Assembly: GCF_023111095.1 (NCBI RefSeq)
Contig: NZ_JALGYW010000003.1
Span: forward strand, 193,446-257,445
Direction of reading: 5' to 3'
DNA from: Maribellus sp. YY47
GTDB lineage: Bacteria > Bacteroidota > Bacteroidia > Bacteroidales > Prolixibacteraceae
DNA length: 64,000 bases
The position numbers were made by a program, and so were the translations under genes. Positions 17,475 through 28,491 of this stretch are shown here, one piece after another. Below the pieces are notes generated by a model, which saw only the letters and a program-made list of their open reading frames with translations, was not told where the DNA came from and made no database searches. How positions within the stretch are numbered: the first letter of the stretch is position 1; each line of letters begins with the position of its first letter.

Positions 17475-19334
17475 TTAGTTTATTTCATATAATTCTTTCA
17501 ACAAATGAATGCTATCTAACAGAAAATCATCCACAGATTTAATCCATTCAATGTATTTATTGAAAATGTTGGAAGCATAGAATTCGTCTGAGTCATCCGA
17601 ATAAATAAAGCTTAAATCAAAATATTTCTCAATGTCTTTAATAAATGAGGCGATTAAATGTTTGTTGAATAGGTATGCAATTTTTACATTTCCAGGGGTT
17701 AACGCTTCTCTTAAGAAGTCATTATACTCAACTGGATGTAATTCCGGTCTTGATTCTTTTTTTTGCCCTTTAAATTTATTCTCAAAGTCTTGATATAAAT
17801 TTGATGTATGAACTTTAATATCATTTAGTATTGTGTCAAAATAGTCTAACACAAAATAGTTTACTTTTAGCTTTGGAATGTTATAATAATCACTGAGAAA
17901 ATCCACTAATTTATCAGTCTCTCCAAACAATGTAGACTCTATGCAATAACCATCATGTTTAAATGTTGCTGAGGTTCCACCCAATTTGGCTTTCATAGAA
18001 TCTTCAAATCCAGCCGAGGAAGTTAGAGTAGAAAAATCTTTATCAAAAATAACGAAGTACCTTTTATCCTTAAAAAGTTGACTTAGTAGTCTTTTGTTGT
18101 AGTCTAATTTGTTTATGATATAATCCTTACCGCGTAAATAGTAAAAAACAATTTCACATTTTGGTAAATTCTCAGGCTCAAATTCTAAATGTTTTTGAAG
18201 TAATGATTTGATATATTGAATATCATCATCACCTTCTACAAAACAAATTTTATCAGTATAGTTCAATTTGTCAAGGGCAATGATTATACCGCCAAGCTCC
18301 TTTTTAATCTTGTCAAAGTTTTCTATACTCAATTTCTGAATTCGTCCTTGGGTTTTAGCTTCTTGGTTTAAATAGAATAATTCTTTGGGTTTTAACTCGC
18401 TCACAAAATTGTCATTATGAGAAATTACGAAGATTTGTGTATTACTGATTTGTCTTAATTCTTGGAGTAATTTTTTTTGCAGTTTTGCATGAATGTGAGA
18501 ATCTGGTTCGTCTATTAATAAAATGTTAATTGCATTTTCCAAATAATCAATTGTTGAAAATATCTCAGCAACCTGCAAAAAACCACTGCCTTGCAAATGA
18601 ATATCTAAATTTCGATGAGCACTACTTACTTTTAAATTAATATATTCTTCTACATTAGATTTTGATTCATTTGAGCAAATAAACTTAATGTTATTCCCTA
18701 AAACTTTTGAAATTTGGGTTTCGAGATTTTTCCTCTTGTCCAATTTTTTTTGAATTATTTTGTTTCTAAGAACCTCTCCAGATTTACCCAAAGATATTTT
18801 CTTTAATACCTGTCCTTTATTCATAAACGGCTCTTTACTAAGAATATTAGACACAGGTTTTGTTTGATATATGAAAATTACTTCGTCAAGTTTAATTTGA
18901 TTTGCTTTCAGGTAAACAGCAAACTTTTCAAACTCTTTGTGGTTTACTGTTTTAAATCTTAAATATGAATTATTAATGGATTTGGGTTTGCTAAGTTCAA
19001 AAGTCAATGAAAACTGATTAGTTCCTTTTGCAATTACTACAGTAATTCGAGCTTGATTTGGTGTGTCAAAAAATAAATCAGTATCATTTATCAATCTAAT
19101 GAATGTTAAGTCACCAAAAGGTATGTAAGTATTGCCTCCGTCTGCTTTGTAGAAACCAGTTCTCTTTGAATTAATAATCCTTTTAAAACAACTTTCCCAT
19201 ATTAATAATGCCTCAAAAATTGTGCTTTTACCAATATTGTTTTCTCCGATAATTACATTGAATTTATCGTTGCAATCAAAAGCAAGTTCTTTGAACCCTT
19301 TGAAATTTTTCAGTTTGATTTCTTGTATATGCAC
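17475..19334 (-). CDS. OLD-family ATPase with TOPRIM nuclease domain
   Basis: A 619-residue ABC/SMC-type ATPase. The Walker A is GENNIGKST (30-38), signature LQGSG (247-251), Walker B ILLIDE (271-276) with PDSH following, and switch histidine ISHN (304-307). From about 360 a TOPRIM domain has FVEGDDD (E367, D369-D371) and VIFDKD (D431, D433), the expected metal ligands. This is the overcoming-lysogenization-defect layout found in phage-defence nucleases such as GajA, here without an adjacent UvrD-like partner, so a single-gene (class 1) form is likely. It lies between attC-like elements and is very AT-rich compared with its neighbours, suggesting horizontal arrival. The defence role is inferred. 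Confidence 0.85.
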   Translation of the reverse strand: MHIQEIKLKNFKGFKELAFDCNDKFNVIIGENNIGKSTIFEALLIWESCFKRIINSKRTGFYKADGGNTYIPFGDLTFIRLINDTDLFFDTPNQARITVVIAKGTNQFSLTFELSKPKSINNSYLRFKTVNHKEFEKFAVYLKANQIKLDEVIFIYQTKPVSNILSKEPFMNKGQVLKKISLGKSGEVLRNKIIQKKLDKRKNLETQISKVLGNNIKFICSNESKSNVEEYINLKVSSAHRNLDIHLQGSGFLQVAEIFSTIDYLENAINILLIDEPDSHIHAKLQKKLLQELRQISNTQIFVISHNDNFVSELKPKELFYLNQEAKTQGRIQKLSIENFDKIKKELGGIIIALDKLNYTDKICFVEGDDDIQYIKSLLQKHLEFEPENLPKCEIVFYYLRGKDYIINKLDYNKRLLSQLFKDKRYFVIFDKDFSTLTSSAGFEDSMKAKLGGTSATFKHDGYCIESTLFGETDKLVDFLSDYYNIPKLKVNYFVLDYFDTILNDIKVHTSNLYQDFENKFKGQKKESRPELHPVEYNDFLREALTPGNVKIAYLFNKHLIASFIKDIEKYFDLSFIYSDDSDEFYASNIFNKYIEWIKSVDDFLLDSIHLLKELYEIN

Positions 19335-19353
19335 TTTCTTAATTTATGGTTGT

Positions 19354-19486
19354 GGCTAACGGTCACTTGTATGTGGTCGGGCGGGATTTCTGGAAGAAAT
19401 CGTGTCAGACCCGCAGGAGAGTGGGCGCAAGGTCTGACTTGTCAGACCGCTAAAACCCCCGCCTGCCATATACAATGTGTTAGCAC
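19354..19486 (-). repeat. attC-like element E2, complete
   Basis: On the minus strand the element runs from GGTGCTAACACATTGTATATGG to CCACATACAAGTGACCGTTAGCC. The ends are inverted (GCTAAC/GTTAGC) and the inner arms are complementary with interruptions. The centre holds a perfect hairpin GGTCTGAC-AA-GTCAGACC (19431-19448). Its length of about 133 bases and CGTTAGCC end agree with integron attC sites. The OLD-type gene starts 20 bases after it, as cassette genes do. Confidence 0.6.
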
Positions 19487-19495
19487 CAGTTTTTT

Positions 19496-20056
19496 TTATT
19501 TTTTTCGTAAATCCTCAATCTCTTTAAAAATTACAAACGAGTATAAATTTTCTGTTGGAATTCGGTATGCTCCTTTAGCTTTCATGATTTTGGCTGCAAT
19601 TGCGGTCATTGCCCATCCATCATATTCATCTCCATACCATTTAGGTTTAAATAACTGTCGGTATTGATTTTGAATTCCAAATTCTTTTATTTTTCCAATC
19701 TCACTTTTGACTTGAGGAAGTAAAGATTCGTTGTTCCAAGCCCAAAGCCATGTATTTGAAGTTGTCGAAATTGAACCAACTTCCTCATATTTTATTTTAA
19801 TCTTGACTACTCCGCTATCTGAGAACTCAATGAATCCTGTTTCTTGATTATAATCCCATCGTGCGTAAGAGCCTAAATCATAAATGGTTTTACATGAGTC
19901 TTGTTGTGCGTTTAAATAATCATATGAGATTTCTATCAATTCTTTGAACGATTCATTAATCTCAGGTTTTATCAAATTGTTGTCTAAATCCTTTTTAGAG
20001 AAGCATGAAAATAGTCCCATTGAAATCAATATTATTAGAATTTTTATTTTACTCAC
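19496..20056 (-). CDS. Hypothetical lipoprotein (DUF6882-like)
   Basis: A 186-residue protein with a lipoprotein signal (ISMGLFSC, cysteine 18). The central segment ISTTSNTWLWAWNNESLLP is reminiscent of DUF6882 proteins, where a WLWAW motif is typical; the family name is from memory and unverified. The function is unknown. It begins 19 bases after the stop of the preceding gene in the same direction, and its 3' end abuts attC-like element E2, so both genes appear to form one two-gene cassette. Confidence 0.65.
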   Translation of the reverse strand: MSKIKILIILISMGLFSCFSKKDLDNNLIKPEINESFKELIEISYDYLNAQQDSCKTIYDLGSYARWDYNQETGFIEFSDSGVVKIKIKYEEVGSISTTSNTWLWAWNNESLLPQVKSEIGKIKEFGIQNQYRQLFKPKWYGDEYDGWAMTAIAAKIMKAKGAYRIPTENLYSFVIFKEIEDLRKK

Positions 20057-20075
20057 CTTACATTTATTTTCTCGG

Positions 20076-20600
20076 TTAAGCCCATAATAACGCTGGACTT
20101 TTTACTGTCAAATCTTTAAAGTTTGGTTTATACCAGTCAACATTTGATTTTCCAATTAACTCGTCTCCATTTCTGTTAATCTCAATGAAATATAAATTTT
20201 CGCCAGTTTGAGATTTTCCATAAGAAAACCAATTCCAAATTATTTTGTCTGCGGAATTTATTGTCAACTTAGACTCAGATTCAGCAATGTCATTTGGGTT
20301 TACAATTGTCAAAGTTTCTTTTTCATCGAAAGTCAAAGTCAATGTATTTGTTGAATTGTCATAGGACACGAGTTCAAGTTGGTGGAAATTGTCATAAGGT
20401 CTGCCAAACCAATGTCCATAAAAACATAGTGAACCACCTTCTTTCAGTCCTTGTTTTTTATTGTAATTGTCTACAAACTCTGTTATTACCAATTTTTTCA
20501 TCACCGTTTCTAGTTTTTTCTTGTCGGCATTTTTCTTGGAAATGAATCTTAATAAGATTATTCCAATAATTATTATTCCTATGATAATCGCAGTCTTCAT
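20076..20600 (-). CDS. Hypothetical membrane-anchored protein
   Basis: A 174-residue protein with an N-terminal membrane anchor (residues 3-19, almost only I, G and L) followed by a lysine-rich stretch and a soluble beta-rich domain with GGSLCFYGHWFGRPYDNFHQL and DKIIWNWFSYG. I do not recognise a family. The start codon lies about ten bases from the attC-like CGTTAGC end of element E3, which is the usual position for a cassette gene. Confidence 0.6.
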   Translation of the reverse strand: MKTAIIIGIIIIGIILLRFISKKNADKKKLETVMKKLVITEFVDNYNKKQGLKEGGSLCFYGHWFGRPYDNFHQLELVSYDNSTNTLTLTFDEKETLTIVNPNDIAESESKLTINSADKIIWNWFSYGKSQTGENLYFIEINRNGDELIGKSNVDWYKPNFKDLTVKSPALLWA

Positions 20601-20608
20601 TAAAATTG

Positions 20609-20653
20609 GTGCTAACGTACGTGTATATGTATTACATTTATTTTGCTATTAGC
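20609..20653 (-). repeat. attC-like element E3, right end only
   Basis: On the minus strand TACATATACACGTACGTTAGC corresponds to the terminal arm of E2. The rest is short, and only a small TTGCTA-T-TAGCAA palindrome stands where the opposite arm should be. It is probably a remnant. Confidence 0.45.
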
Positions 20654-20697
20654 AATAATGTTTAGTTATATCTCCAACTTATTCATGCTCACAGCCA

Positions 20698-20727
20698 TAT
20701 CCGTTTTCAATTAATTATAAACGGATA
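20698..20727. repeat. Inverted repeat of 9 bases
   Basis: TATCCGTTT (20698-20706) and AAACGGATA (20719-20727) are perfect inverse copies around a 12-base AT loop. It may be the end of a small mobile element or a hairpin. No gene adjoins. Confidence 0.5.
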
Positions 20728-20871
20728 CAAGCACTTACAATCGGAAATTATCCTTTATTATTTTCTGGGGTGGCAATATCTATCGCTGCTGATCGTCCCG
20801 GGGTGTCACCACATTACAGGCTCTAATGTAGCAAAAGAATTTTAAACATAAGATAACTGCGCGGAGAAAAG

Positions 20872-20948
20872 AGCAGAGAGCAGGGAGCAGAGAGTTTAGA
20901 GTTCAGGGTTCAAAGTTTAGAGTATCGAGCTGCGAGCTGCGAGCTACG
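20872..20948 (+). repeat. Degenerate heptanucleotide array, 11 units
   Basis: Eleven unbroken 7-base units with the pattern AGnnnnG (for example AGCAGAG, AGTTTAG, AGTTCAG, AGTATCG, AGCTGCG). Part of it is word for word the array at 14478. The register never slips over 77 bases although the units vary. Confidence 0.8.
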
Positions 20949-21048
20949 AGTAAAAAACAGCAGCACGGCAATACAGAACTGCAAGCTATTGCTAAATTGT
21001 AAAACTGGTAAATTGCAAAGAGTATGGAACTTTGAGCGACAAGGGATA

Positions 21049-21090
21049 AGCTGCAAGCTACGAGTATCGAGCTGCGAGCATCGGGCTGAC
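21049..21090 (+). repeat. Degenerate heptanucleotide array, 6 units
   Basis: Units AGCTGCA, AGCTACG, AGTATCG, AGCTGCG, AGCATCG and GGCTGAC continue the same family 100 bases further on. Confidence 0.75.
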
Positions 21091-21252
21091 AGGCTTTTGT
21101 GGCTATAATTTGAGAGAGGATGGTTTGGCTGCAGAATTCCAAACCACCCTCTCCCTGGCTTCAAACAACCTAACAGGCTGTTATTCTTTTATGCTTACTT
21201 ATTTTGTCGAACCTTACTGATTGTTTATACTAACCAGTAAACGTTCTTTTGT

Positions 21253-24066
21253 TTACAGTTCCAGAAGAACCGGGTCGCCCAATCCGATGGATTTTAAGAC
21301 CGGAAGCTGAGTTTCGGCATCGCCCACCACCACATAGTACATATGATCCGGATCGATTAAACGTTGCGCCAGCTCCTGATGCTTTTCGGGCGTTAACGAT
21401 TTTATAAAGGCTTCCTCTCTTTTCACATAGTCGAAAGGCAGATCGTAAGCACTGATATTGACCAGCATGGAATGAAGTGCGTCAAGCGTTTCAAATTCGC
21501 GGGCGTTTGATTTAATCAATGCATCTTTGGTAAACTGCAGATCGTCATCTGAAATACCTTTTCTGTATTTTTCGATTTCGTCTTTAAATATCTGAACCGA
21601 TTCTTCGGTAGCCGAAGTCCGCACACTTGAACTGGCTTCAAAGGTTCCGAAGTTCTTTCCTCCCGAGAAATAGGTTCTTGCCCCATAAGTGTAGCCTTTC
21701 TCTTCGCGCAGAATCAGGTTCACGATTCCGTTAAAACTTCCCCCGAGTTTATAATTCACGACGGTTGCCCGTTCAAAATCGTCTGACGACCGGGGAACGG
21801 CGTACTGCCCGATATTGATAACCGATTGTTTGGCACCGGGAACATCAACAAAATAAATGGCCGACTTTTCGGGTAGCTGAGGAGCATCGAGCCGGGGAAT
21901 TTCCACATTAAATGGCTTCCAGTTGGCGACCAAACTTTCATTGAGTCCGGCCAAAACCCTGTCTTGTCCTATTTTTCCTACAACATGCATTTTCGCTACC
22001 GAAGGCGATATGGTTTTGTTGTAGAAATCTTTCAAATCGTCCATGGTAATTGATTCGAGCGACTCGATGGTTCCGCTTCCGGGAACCGACAATATATTTT
22101 CGTCGCCATAAATCAACTTGTCCAAAGCAAGGCTGGCCAAATAATTCGGATTTGCCTGGTTGCTTTTAATGTTGTTGATCATCCGCAGTTTTGTGAGTTC
22201 AAACTGTTCTTCGTCCCAACGCGGCTGCAACAGAATTTCTTCGACCAATGCCAGCGTTTTTTCGTAGTTTCGGGTCAAACAGTTGACTGACACCGTAAGG
22301 TTTTCAGTTCCGGCATAAACGTTAATACTGGCGCCCAGCAAATCAATTTCTTCTTCCAGTTCTTCGGGCGTTTTTGTTGCGGTGCCTTCGGTAAGCATAC
22401 TGGCCAGAAAACTGGCAACGCCTGCTTTATCTTTTGATTCCAGTAAATGCCCTCCGTCGATAACCATCGAATACTGAATCAACGGAAGCTCATTTTGCTC
22501 GATTCCATAAACTTTTATTCCATTTGTCGTTTCACCGGTCCAAACTGCAGGAACCGTAATCTCCGGATCGGGACCTTTTGCGGGCTCAACCGAGCGGTCG
22601 AAACCGGCAGGTGTTTTTTCAATTATTTCCTCTTCTGCAATTGCCGACTGATCGACCTGTGTGGCGTTTAGTACATTTTCTTCCACAATACCGGCATCAA
22701 CAGAATTCTCAGCAATCAGCTCAACCTGTCCTTTCGGCACAAAGCTGGTTGCCAGGTAAGGCTTATCTTTTATATAGGTTTCATACACCCGTTTAATGTC
22801 GTCGATGGTTACCGCTTTTATCTTCTCAATGTCCTGCTCGATATAACCGGGCGAGCCGGTAAATTCGTTGTACATCGCCAACTGGAACGACTTATACAAT
22901 ACCGAACTCATGCCGTTATAAAACTGAGTTTCAAGTCCGGCCTTGTGTTTTTCCAGATCCCTTTCCGTTATTCCTTCCTCTTCAAATCTTTTAAATGCTT
23001 CAAAAACGGCACTTTCTACCTCTGCCAGGCTTGTTCCGGCATTGGCATTTACCGACACGGTAAACTGTCCTGCAAGTTCCATCGAGTTGTTGTACACCCC
23101 GGCACGCGGAGCTAATTTCTTTTCTTTTACGATCACCTTGTAAAACGGCGATTTTTTCCCATCGCCCAGAACACGCGCCAGAAAATCGAGTGCATATGCA
23201 TCGTCACAAAACTCCTCAACCGATGGCCAAATCATGGTTAACTGGGGCGTTTTCGCAAAATTATCTTCGTGATACAACTTTTTGGTTTCGGACAAACTTA
23301 CCCGCTGAGGTTCCATGTCTTCCACTTTTTCGCCGCCCGGTATTTCGCCAAAATACTTCTCCAGCAAAGGTTTCACATCTGCCACTTCGAAATCGCCGGC
23401 CAGTACGATGGTCGTATTGTTTGGAACATAAAATTTTGAATGAAACGCTTTTACATCGTCAACCGTAGCATTAAACAAGTCTTCCATTTCCCCGATTACG
23501 GTCCAGCTGTAAGGATGTCCTTCCGGGTAAAGATTTTTAGCAATCAACCAACTGTTATATCCGTAAGGGCGGTTGTCGTACGATTGCCGTTTTTCGTTTT
23601 GAACCACGTTTTGCTGGTTGGCGAAAGCCGATTTTGTAACCGTATTCTCCAGATAGCCCATGCGGTCTGATTCCATCCACAAAACCATTTCCAGGGCATT
23701 GCGCGGAACCACCTCGTAATAAATGGTCTGATCGTTTCCGGTACCTCCGTTGAGCGTACCACCGGCAGACTGAATTTTTGAGAAGAATTCATCCTGCCCC
23801 ACATTTTCTGACTGCTGAAACATCATGTGTTCAAAAAGATGGGCAAATCCGGTTTTCCCGGGCACTTCGCGGTTTGAACCAACATGATACATAATGGCAA
23901 CGGCAATAATCGGATCAGACTTATCCTGATGCAGAATAACACTAAGGCCATTATCCAACTGATACTGTTCGTAAGGAACGGAGAGTTTTTCATCGCTTTT
24001 TTCCCGGGTTGAACAAGAGATCAAACTGAGAAAAACGATAATTAGGAGAAGATTAAGTTTTTTCAT
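21253..24066 (-). CDS. M16 family zinc metallopeptidase, lipoprotein
   Basis: A 937-residue double-length pitrilysin-type protease. The start at 24066 gives a lipoprotein signal (LIIVFLSLISCS). The inverted zinc motif HLFEH (about residue 78-82, in GFAHLFEHMMF) is complete in the N-terminal half, while the C-terminal half (from about 520, VWTGETTNGIKVYGIEQNELP) has the same fold without the zinc motif. This is the usual pairing of an active and an inactive M16 module in one chain. It probably degrades peptides in the periplasm. An upstream in-frame ATG at 24114 would bury the signal and is rejected. It is monocistronic. Confidence 0.92.
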   Translation of the reverse strand: MKKLNLLLIIVFLSLISCSTREKSDEKLSVPYEQYQLDNGLSVILHQDKSDPIIAVAIMYHVGSNREVPGKTGFAHLFEHMMFQQSENVGQDEFFSKIQSAGGTLNGGTGNDQTIYYEVVPRNALEMVLWMESDRMGYLENTVTKSAFANQQNVVQNEKRQSYDNRPYGYNSWLIAKNLYPEGHPYSWTVIGEMEDLFNATVDDVKAFHSKFYVPNNTTIVLAGDFEVADVKPLLEKYFGEIPGGEKVEDMEPQRVSLSETKKLYHEDNFAKTPQLTMIWPSVEEFCDDAYALDFLARVLGDGKKSPFYKVIVKEKKLAPRAGVYNNSMELAGQFTVSVNANAGTSLAEVESAVFEAFKRFEEEGITERDLEKHKAGLETQFYNGMSSVLYKSFQLAMYNEFTGSPGYIEQDIEKIKAVTIDDIKRVYETYIKDKPYLATSFVPKGQVELIAENSVDAGIVEENVLNATQVDQSAIAEEEIIEKTPAGFDRSVEPAKGPDPEITVPAVWTGETTNGIKVYGIEQNELPLIQYSMVIDGGHLLESKDKAGVASFLASMLTEGTATKTPEELEEEIDLLGASINVYAGTENLTVSVNCLTRNYEKTLALVEEILLQPRWDEEQFELTKLRMINNIKSNQANPNYLASLALDKLIYGDENILSVPGSGTIESLESITMDDLKDFYNKTISPSVAKMHVVGKIGQDRVLAGLNESLVANWKPFNVEIPRLDAPQLPEKSAIYFVDVPGAKQSVINIGQYAVPRSSDDFERATVVNYKLGGSFNGIVNLILREEKGYTYGARTYFSGGKNFGTFEASSSVRTSATEESVQIFKDEIEKYRKGISDDDLQFTKDALIKSNAREFETLDALHSMLVNISAYDLPFDYVKREEAFIKSLTPEKHQELAQRLIDPDHMYYVVVGDAETQLPVLKSIGLGDPVLLEL

Positions 24067-24442
24067 GATTAAAAGGGAGATTTTAGTTTTGAACGAAGTT
24101 AGCATAAAATACATTTGAAATAACTTTTATCCCCCAACAAATCAGCAAGATGAAAGAAATATTTATTGATCCCTCAAAATAACTGCGGACTAAAATCAGT
24201 TTAAAGCAAAGAGAATTACACACCAAGAGAGGCCGGTATCACACTCGACCTCTCTTTTTGTAAACCGCCTTTGATAGGGTAATAATGATTCAGCTACACC
24301 GTTAATTCCGGGATATGGTCGCGATGTTCCATCCATCGACGGTTGTATCTTGCGAAAAGCTTGCATTCATATGGCGGGCAATCACCTCAATTATTCCTGC
24401 GGAACAATTCAAAAATTCCCAAAATCACACTCCTGATTATCC
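24067..24442. other. Intergenic region
   Basis: The only structure seen is a hairpin near 24223-24258 (AGAGAGG with CCTCTCT followed by T5 on the plus strand). No coding frame or repeat is evident. It should include the protease promoter. Confidence 0.4.
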
Positions 24443-25738
24443 TTATTTCAAATAATCGCTTATAAAATCGATTCGGGGCTGGTATATTGTTTTTTCCCAC
24501 TGTTGCTGAAATTTCTTTTGTTCCAGCTGATGCCCGCGATAAGGTGTTACCAGCATGACCTTTTCACCTTTAGCCTGATTAAGTGCAGCATAGATTCCGG
24601 GGGGCGGACAAGTATAGTCTACCAAACCGATTTCCACTACCAATGTGGCTTTTGAACCCTTTAAAATATGAGCATCATCGAAATACGGATATGTTTCCAA
24701 CATTTTCTCTTTGCTTTTTGAAAGAGCAAACGGATTGGGCCAACCTCCTTTTTCGCCGTTCAAGGTGCGGCCAAAATCGCACATTGCAGGAACAATTGCC
24801 ACGGCAGCGCTCACCCGGTGATCCAATCCGGCAGCCGCCAGCGCCTGTCCCCCGCCCTGACTTTCTCCAATCACCAGAATTCGTTTTCCATCCCATTCGG
24901 GTTGGCTGCATAAAAAATCGAGCGTCCGCAAAAGACGAAGGTACATTCCTCTGAAATAATTCTCTTCGCGGTTTTCAGCTCCTATTTCCCGGTAGTTCTT
25001 TAACTCTCCTTCTTCCAACTGGTCGTAATATTCCTGCGGCTGCCCGTTAAGCATCCCATGTGCATTTAAGTCGAACGACAAAGCTCCTTTCCCCATTTGA
25101 GCATACTTAAGCGCAGTTTCGGCTCTTGCCAGACACCAGTGGCCTTTTACTCCGGCAGCATGTAAATTCAGCACAATGGGAAGAGATCCCGGAGCAGCAT
25201 TTTCGGGTTTGGCAAAATATCCGCGCGCAGGTTTCGGGCCCACGCAATTGAGTTCTACATCCGAACATTCAAAACCATCAGCCTGCGTTTCTGCCTGAAC
25301 ACTTTTGATTTCCAACGGAAGGGCCCTCAATTCCTTCTTTTGCCGTTTCCAATACCGGTCAAAATCAGCCGGACGTTTCGTGCCGGGAGTATAGTCTTTT
25401 ATATCGGCCACCAACCCGGTGGATACGACCTCACCGCCCGCTTTCACACTAATAACGATTGAAGCCGGCTCATCAAATTTCTCATCCAGCAAAACAAGTT
25501 CTTTGGCCGGAGTGGCGATCCATTTCCATTCCGCTTTGTTCGAAAAATTTTTATCGATTTTTACCTGGATTGAGTCGCCATCAACCTCACTGACCAGCAG
25601 CGTTACTTTTGCCTTTTCGCCTTTATCGTAAATGCCACTCTCGTTGCTTTGTTTCAGAATGATCGATTGGGCAAAACAAAAAGAAACCGCCAGCAAGGCA
25701 AAAACGGCAGTCAGAATCAGGTGTTTGATTTTATTCAT
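24443..25738 (-). CDS. Acetyl-xylan-esterase-like alpha/beta hydrolase, secreted
   Basis: A 431-residue protein with signal peptide (LTAVFALLAVSFCFAQ). Residues 25-120 form a beta-sandwich, and then comes an alpha/beta hydrolase of the AXE1/CE7 type. The family motif RPADFDRYWKRQ is near 125, the nucleophile serine is in GESQGGG near 270, and the catalytic histidine is in YRGHQLE near 400. CE7 enzymes remove acetyl groups from small xylo-oligosaccharides or antibiotics, while relatives in this phylum act on various glycans, so the substrate is open. The start at 25738 begins the signal peptide; the longer frame to 25822 is rejected. Confidence 0.82.
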   Translation of the reverse strand: MNKIKHLILTAVFALLAVSFCFAQSIILKQSNESGIYDKGEKAKVTLLVSEVDGDSIQVKIDKNFSNKAEWKWIATPAKELVLLDEKFDEPASIVISVKAGGEVVSTGLVADIKDYTPGTKRPADFDRYWKRQKKELRALPLEIKSVQAETQADGFECSDVELNCVGPKPARGYFAKPENAAPGSLPIVLNLHAAGVKGHWCLARAETALKYAQMGKGALSFDLNAHGMLNGQPQEYYDQLEEGELKNYREIGAENREENYFRGMYLRLLRTLDFLCSQPEWDGKRILVIGESQGGGQALAAAGLDHRVSAAVAIVPAMCDFGRTLNGEKGGWPNPFALSKSKEKMLETYPYFDDAHILKGSKATLVVEIGLVDYTCPPPGIYAALNQAKGEKVMLVTPYRGHQLEQKKFQQQWEKTIYQPRIDFISDYLK

Positions 25739-25824
25739 CGGATACAATAGTTGGTTATTGGACGCCGAAAATACGCTAATTTCGCTACAAACTCTTTCCT
25801 TACGGTACACTTTTATAGCCAAAC

Positions 25825-25858
25825 AAAAAGAGATGGCCCTTTCGAACCACCTCTTTTT
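25825..25858 (-). terminator. Terminator of katG
   Basis: AAAAAGAGATGG (25825-25836) pairs with CCACCTCTTTTT (25847-25858) with one mismatch. On the minus strand the stem is followed by a T-rich tract, 22 bases after the katG stop. Confidence 0.7.
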
Positions 25859-25879
25859 ACTCTCTTCTTTCTGTATTAT

Positions 25880-28117
<2,238 letters not shown>

Positions 28118-28127
28118 TTAATCTAAA

Positions 28128-28163
28128 GATAGAATAATCAATATTTATAGATTTCATACTATC
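28128..28163. promoter_or_regulatory. Possible OxyR-type site upstream of katG
   Basis: GATAG (28128-28132) and CTATC (28159-28163) frame a 36-base near-palindrome with an inner ATAG...CTAT pair (28147-28162), 32 bases before the katG start. OxyR sites have four ATAG-like elements spaced by ten; the spacing here is off by one, so this is tentative. Confidence 0.3.
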
Positions 28164-28491
28164 ATAATCACTGCTTATAATCTAATTTCAGGAGCGAAAC
28201 ATTTCAATTTACAAAAGATTTGTCTTTGATTCAAGTGATACACTTTTTCCAAACGACTTAGAGCGACACACCCCAAACACATACATATCTAATATTCAAA
28301 CAATTAAAGTTAAACCATAAAAATCATTAAAACGCATCCCCTCCAATAGCGAAAATTTATTCCCGGGCATTTGATCAATTTAACCAGTAAGGGAAATAAA
28401 TTCCGTTTTTCTGATTTTCAAACATTACCGGTTCCCGTTTGTTCTTCAGCTTAATATTGAACAAAACAACTTTCGATCATAACATCACCCA
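28164..28491. other. Intergenic region between divergent katG and MFS genes
   Basis: No open frame, repeat or strong hairpin is visible. The sequence is AT-rich and must contain the promoter of the MFS gene, for which I found no good consensus match. Confidence 0.4.

Noticed and set aside
20872-21090. CRISPR array
   Set aside because: Units are 7 bases with no spacers and no cas genes; it is a degenerate tandem repeat.
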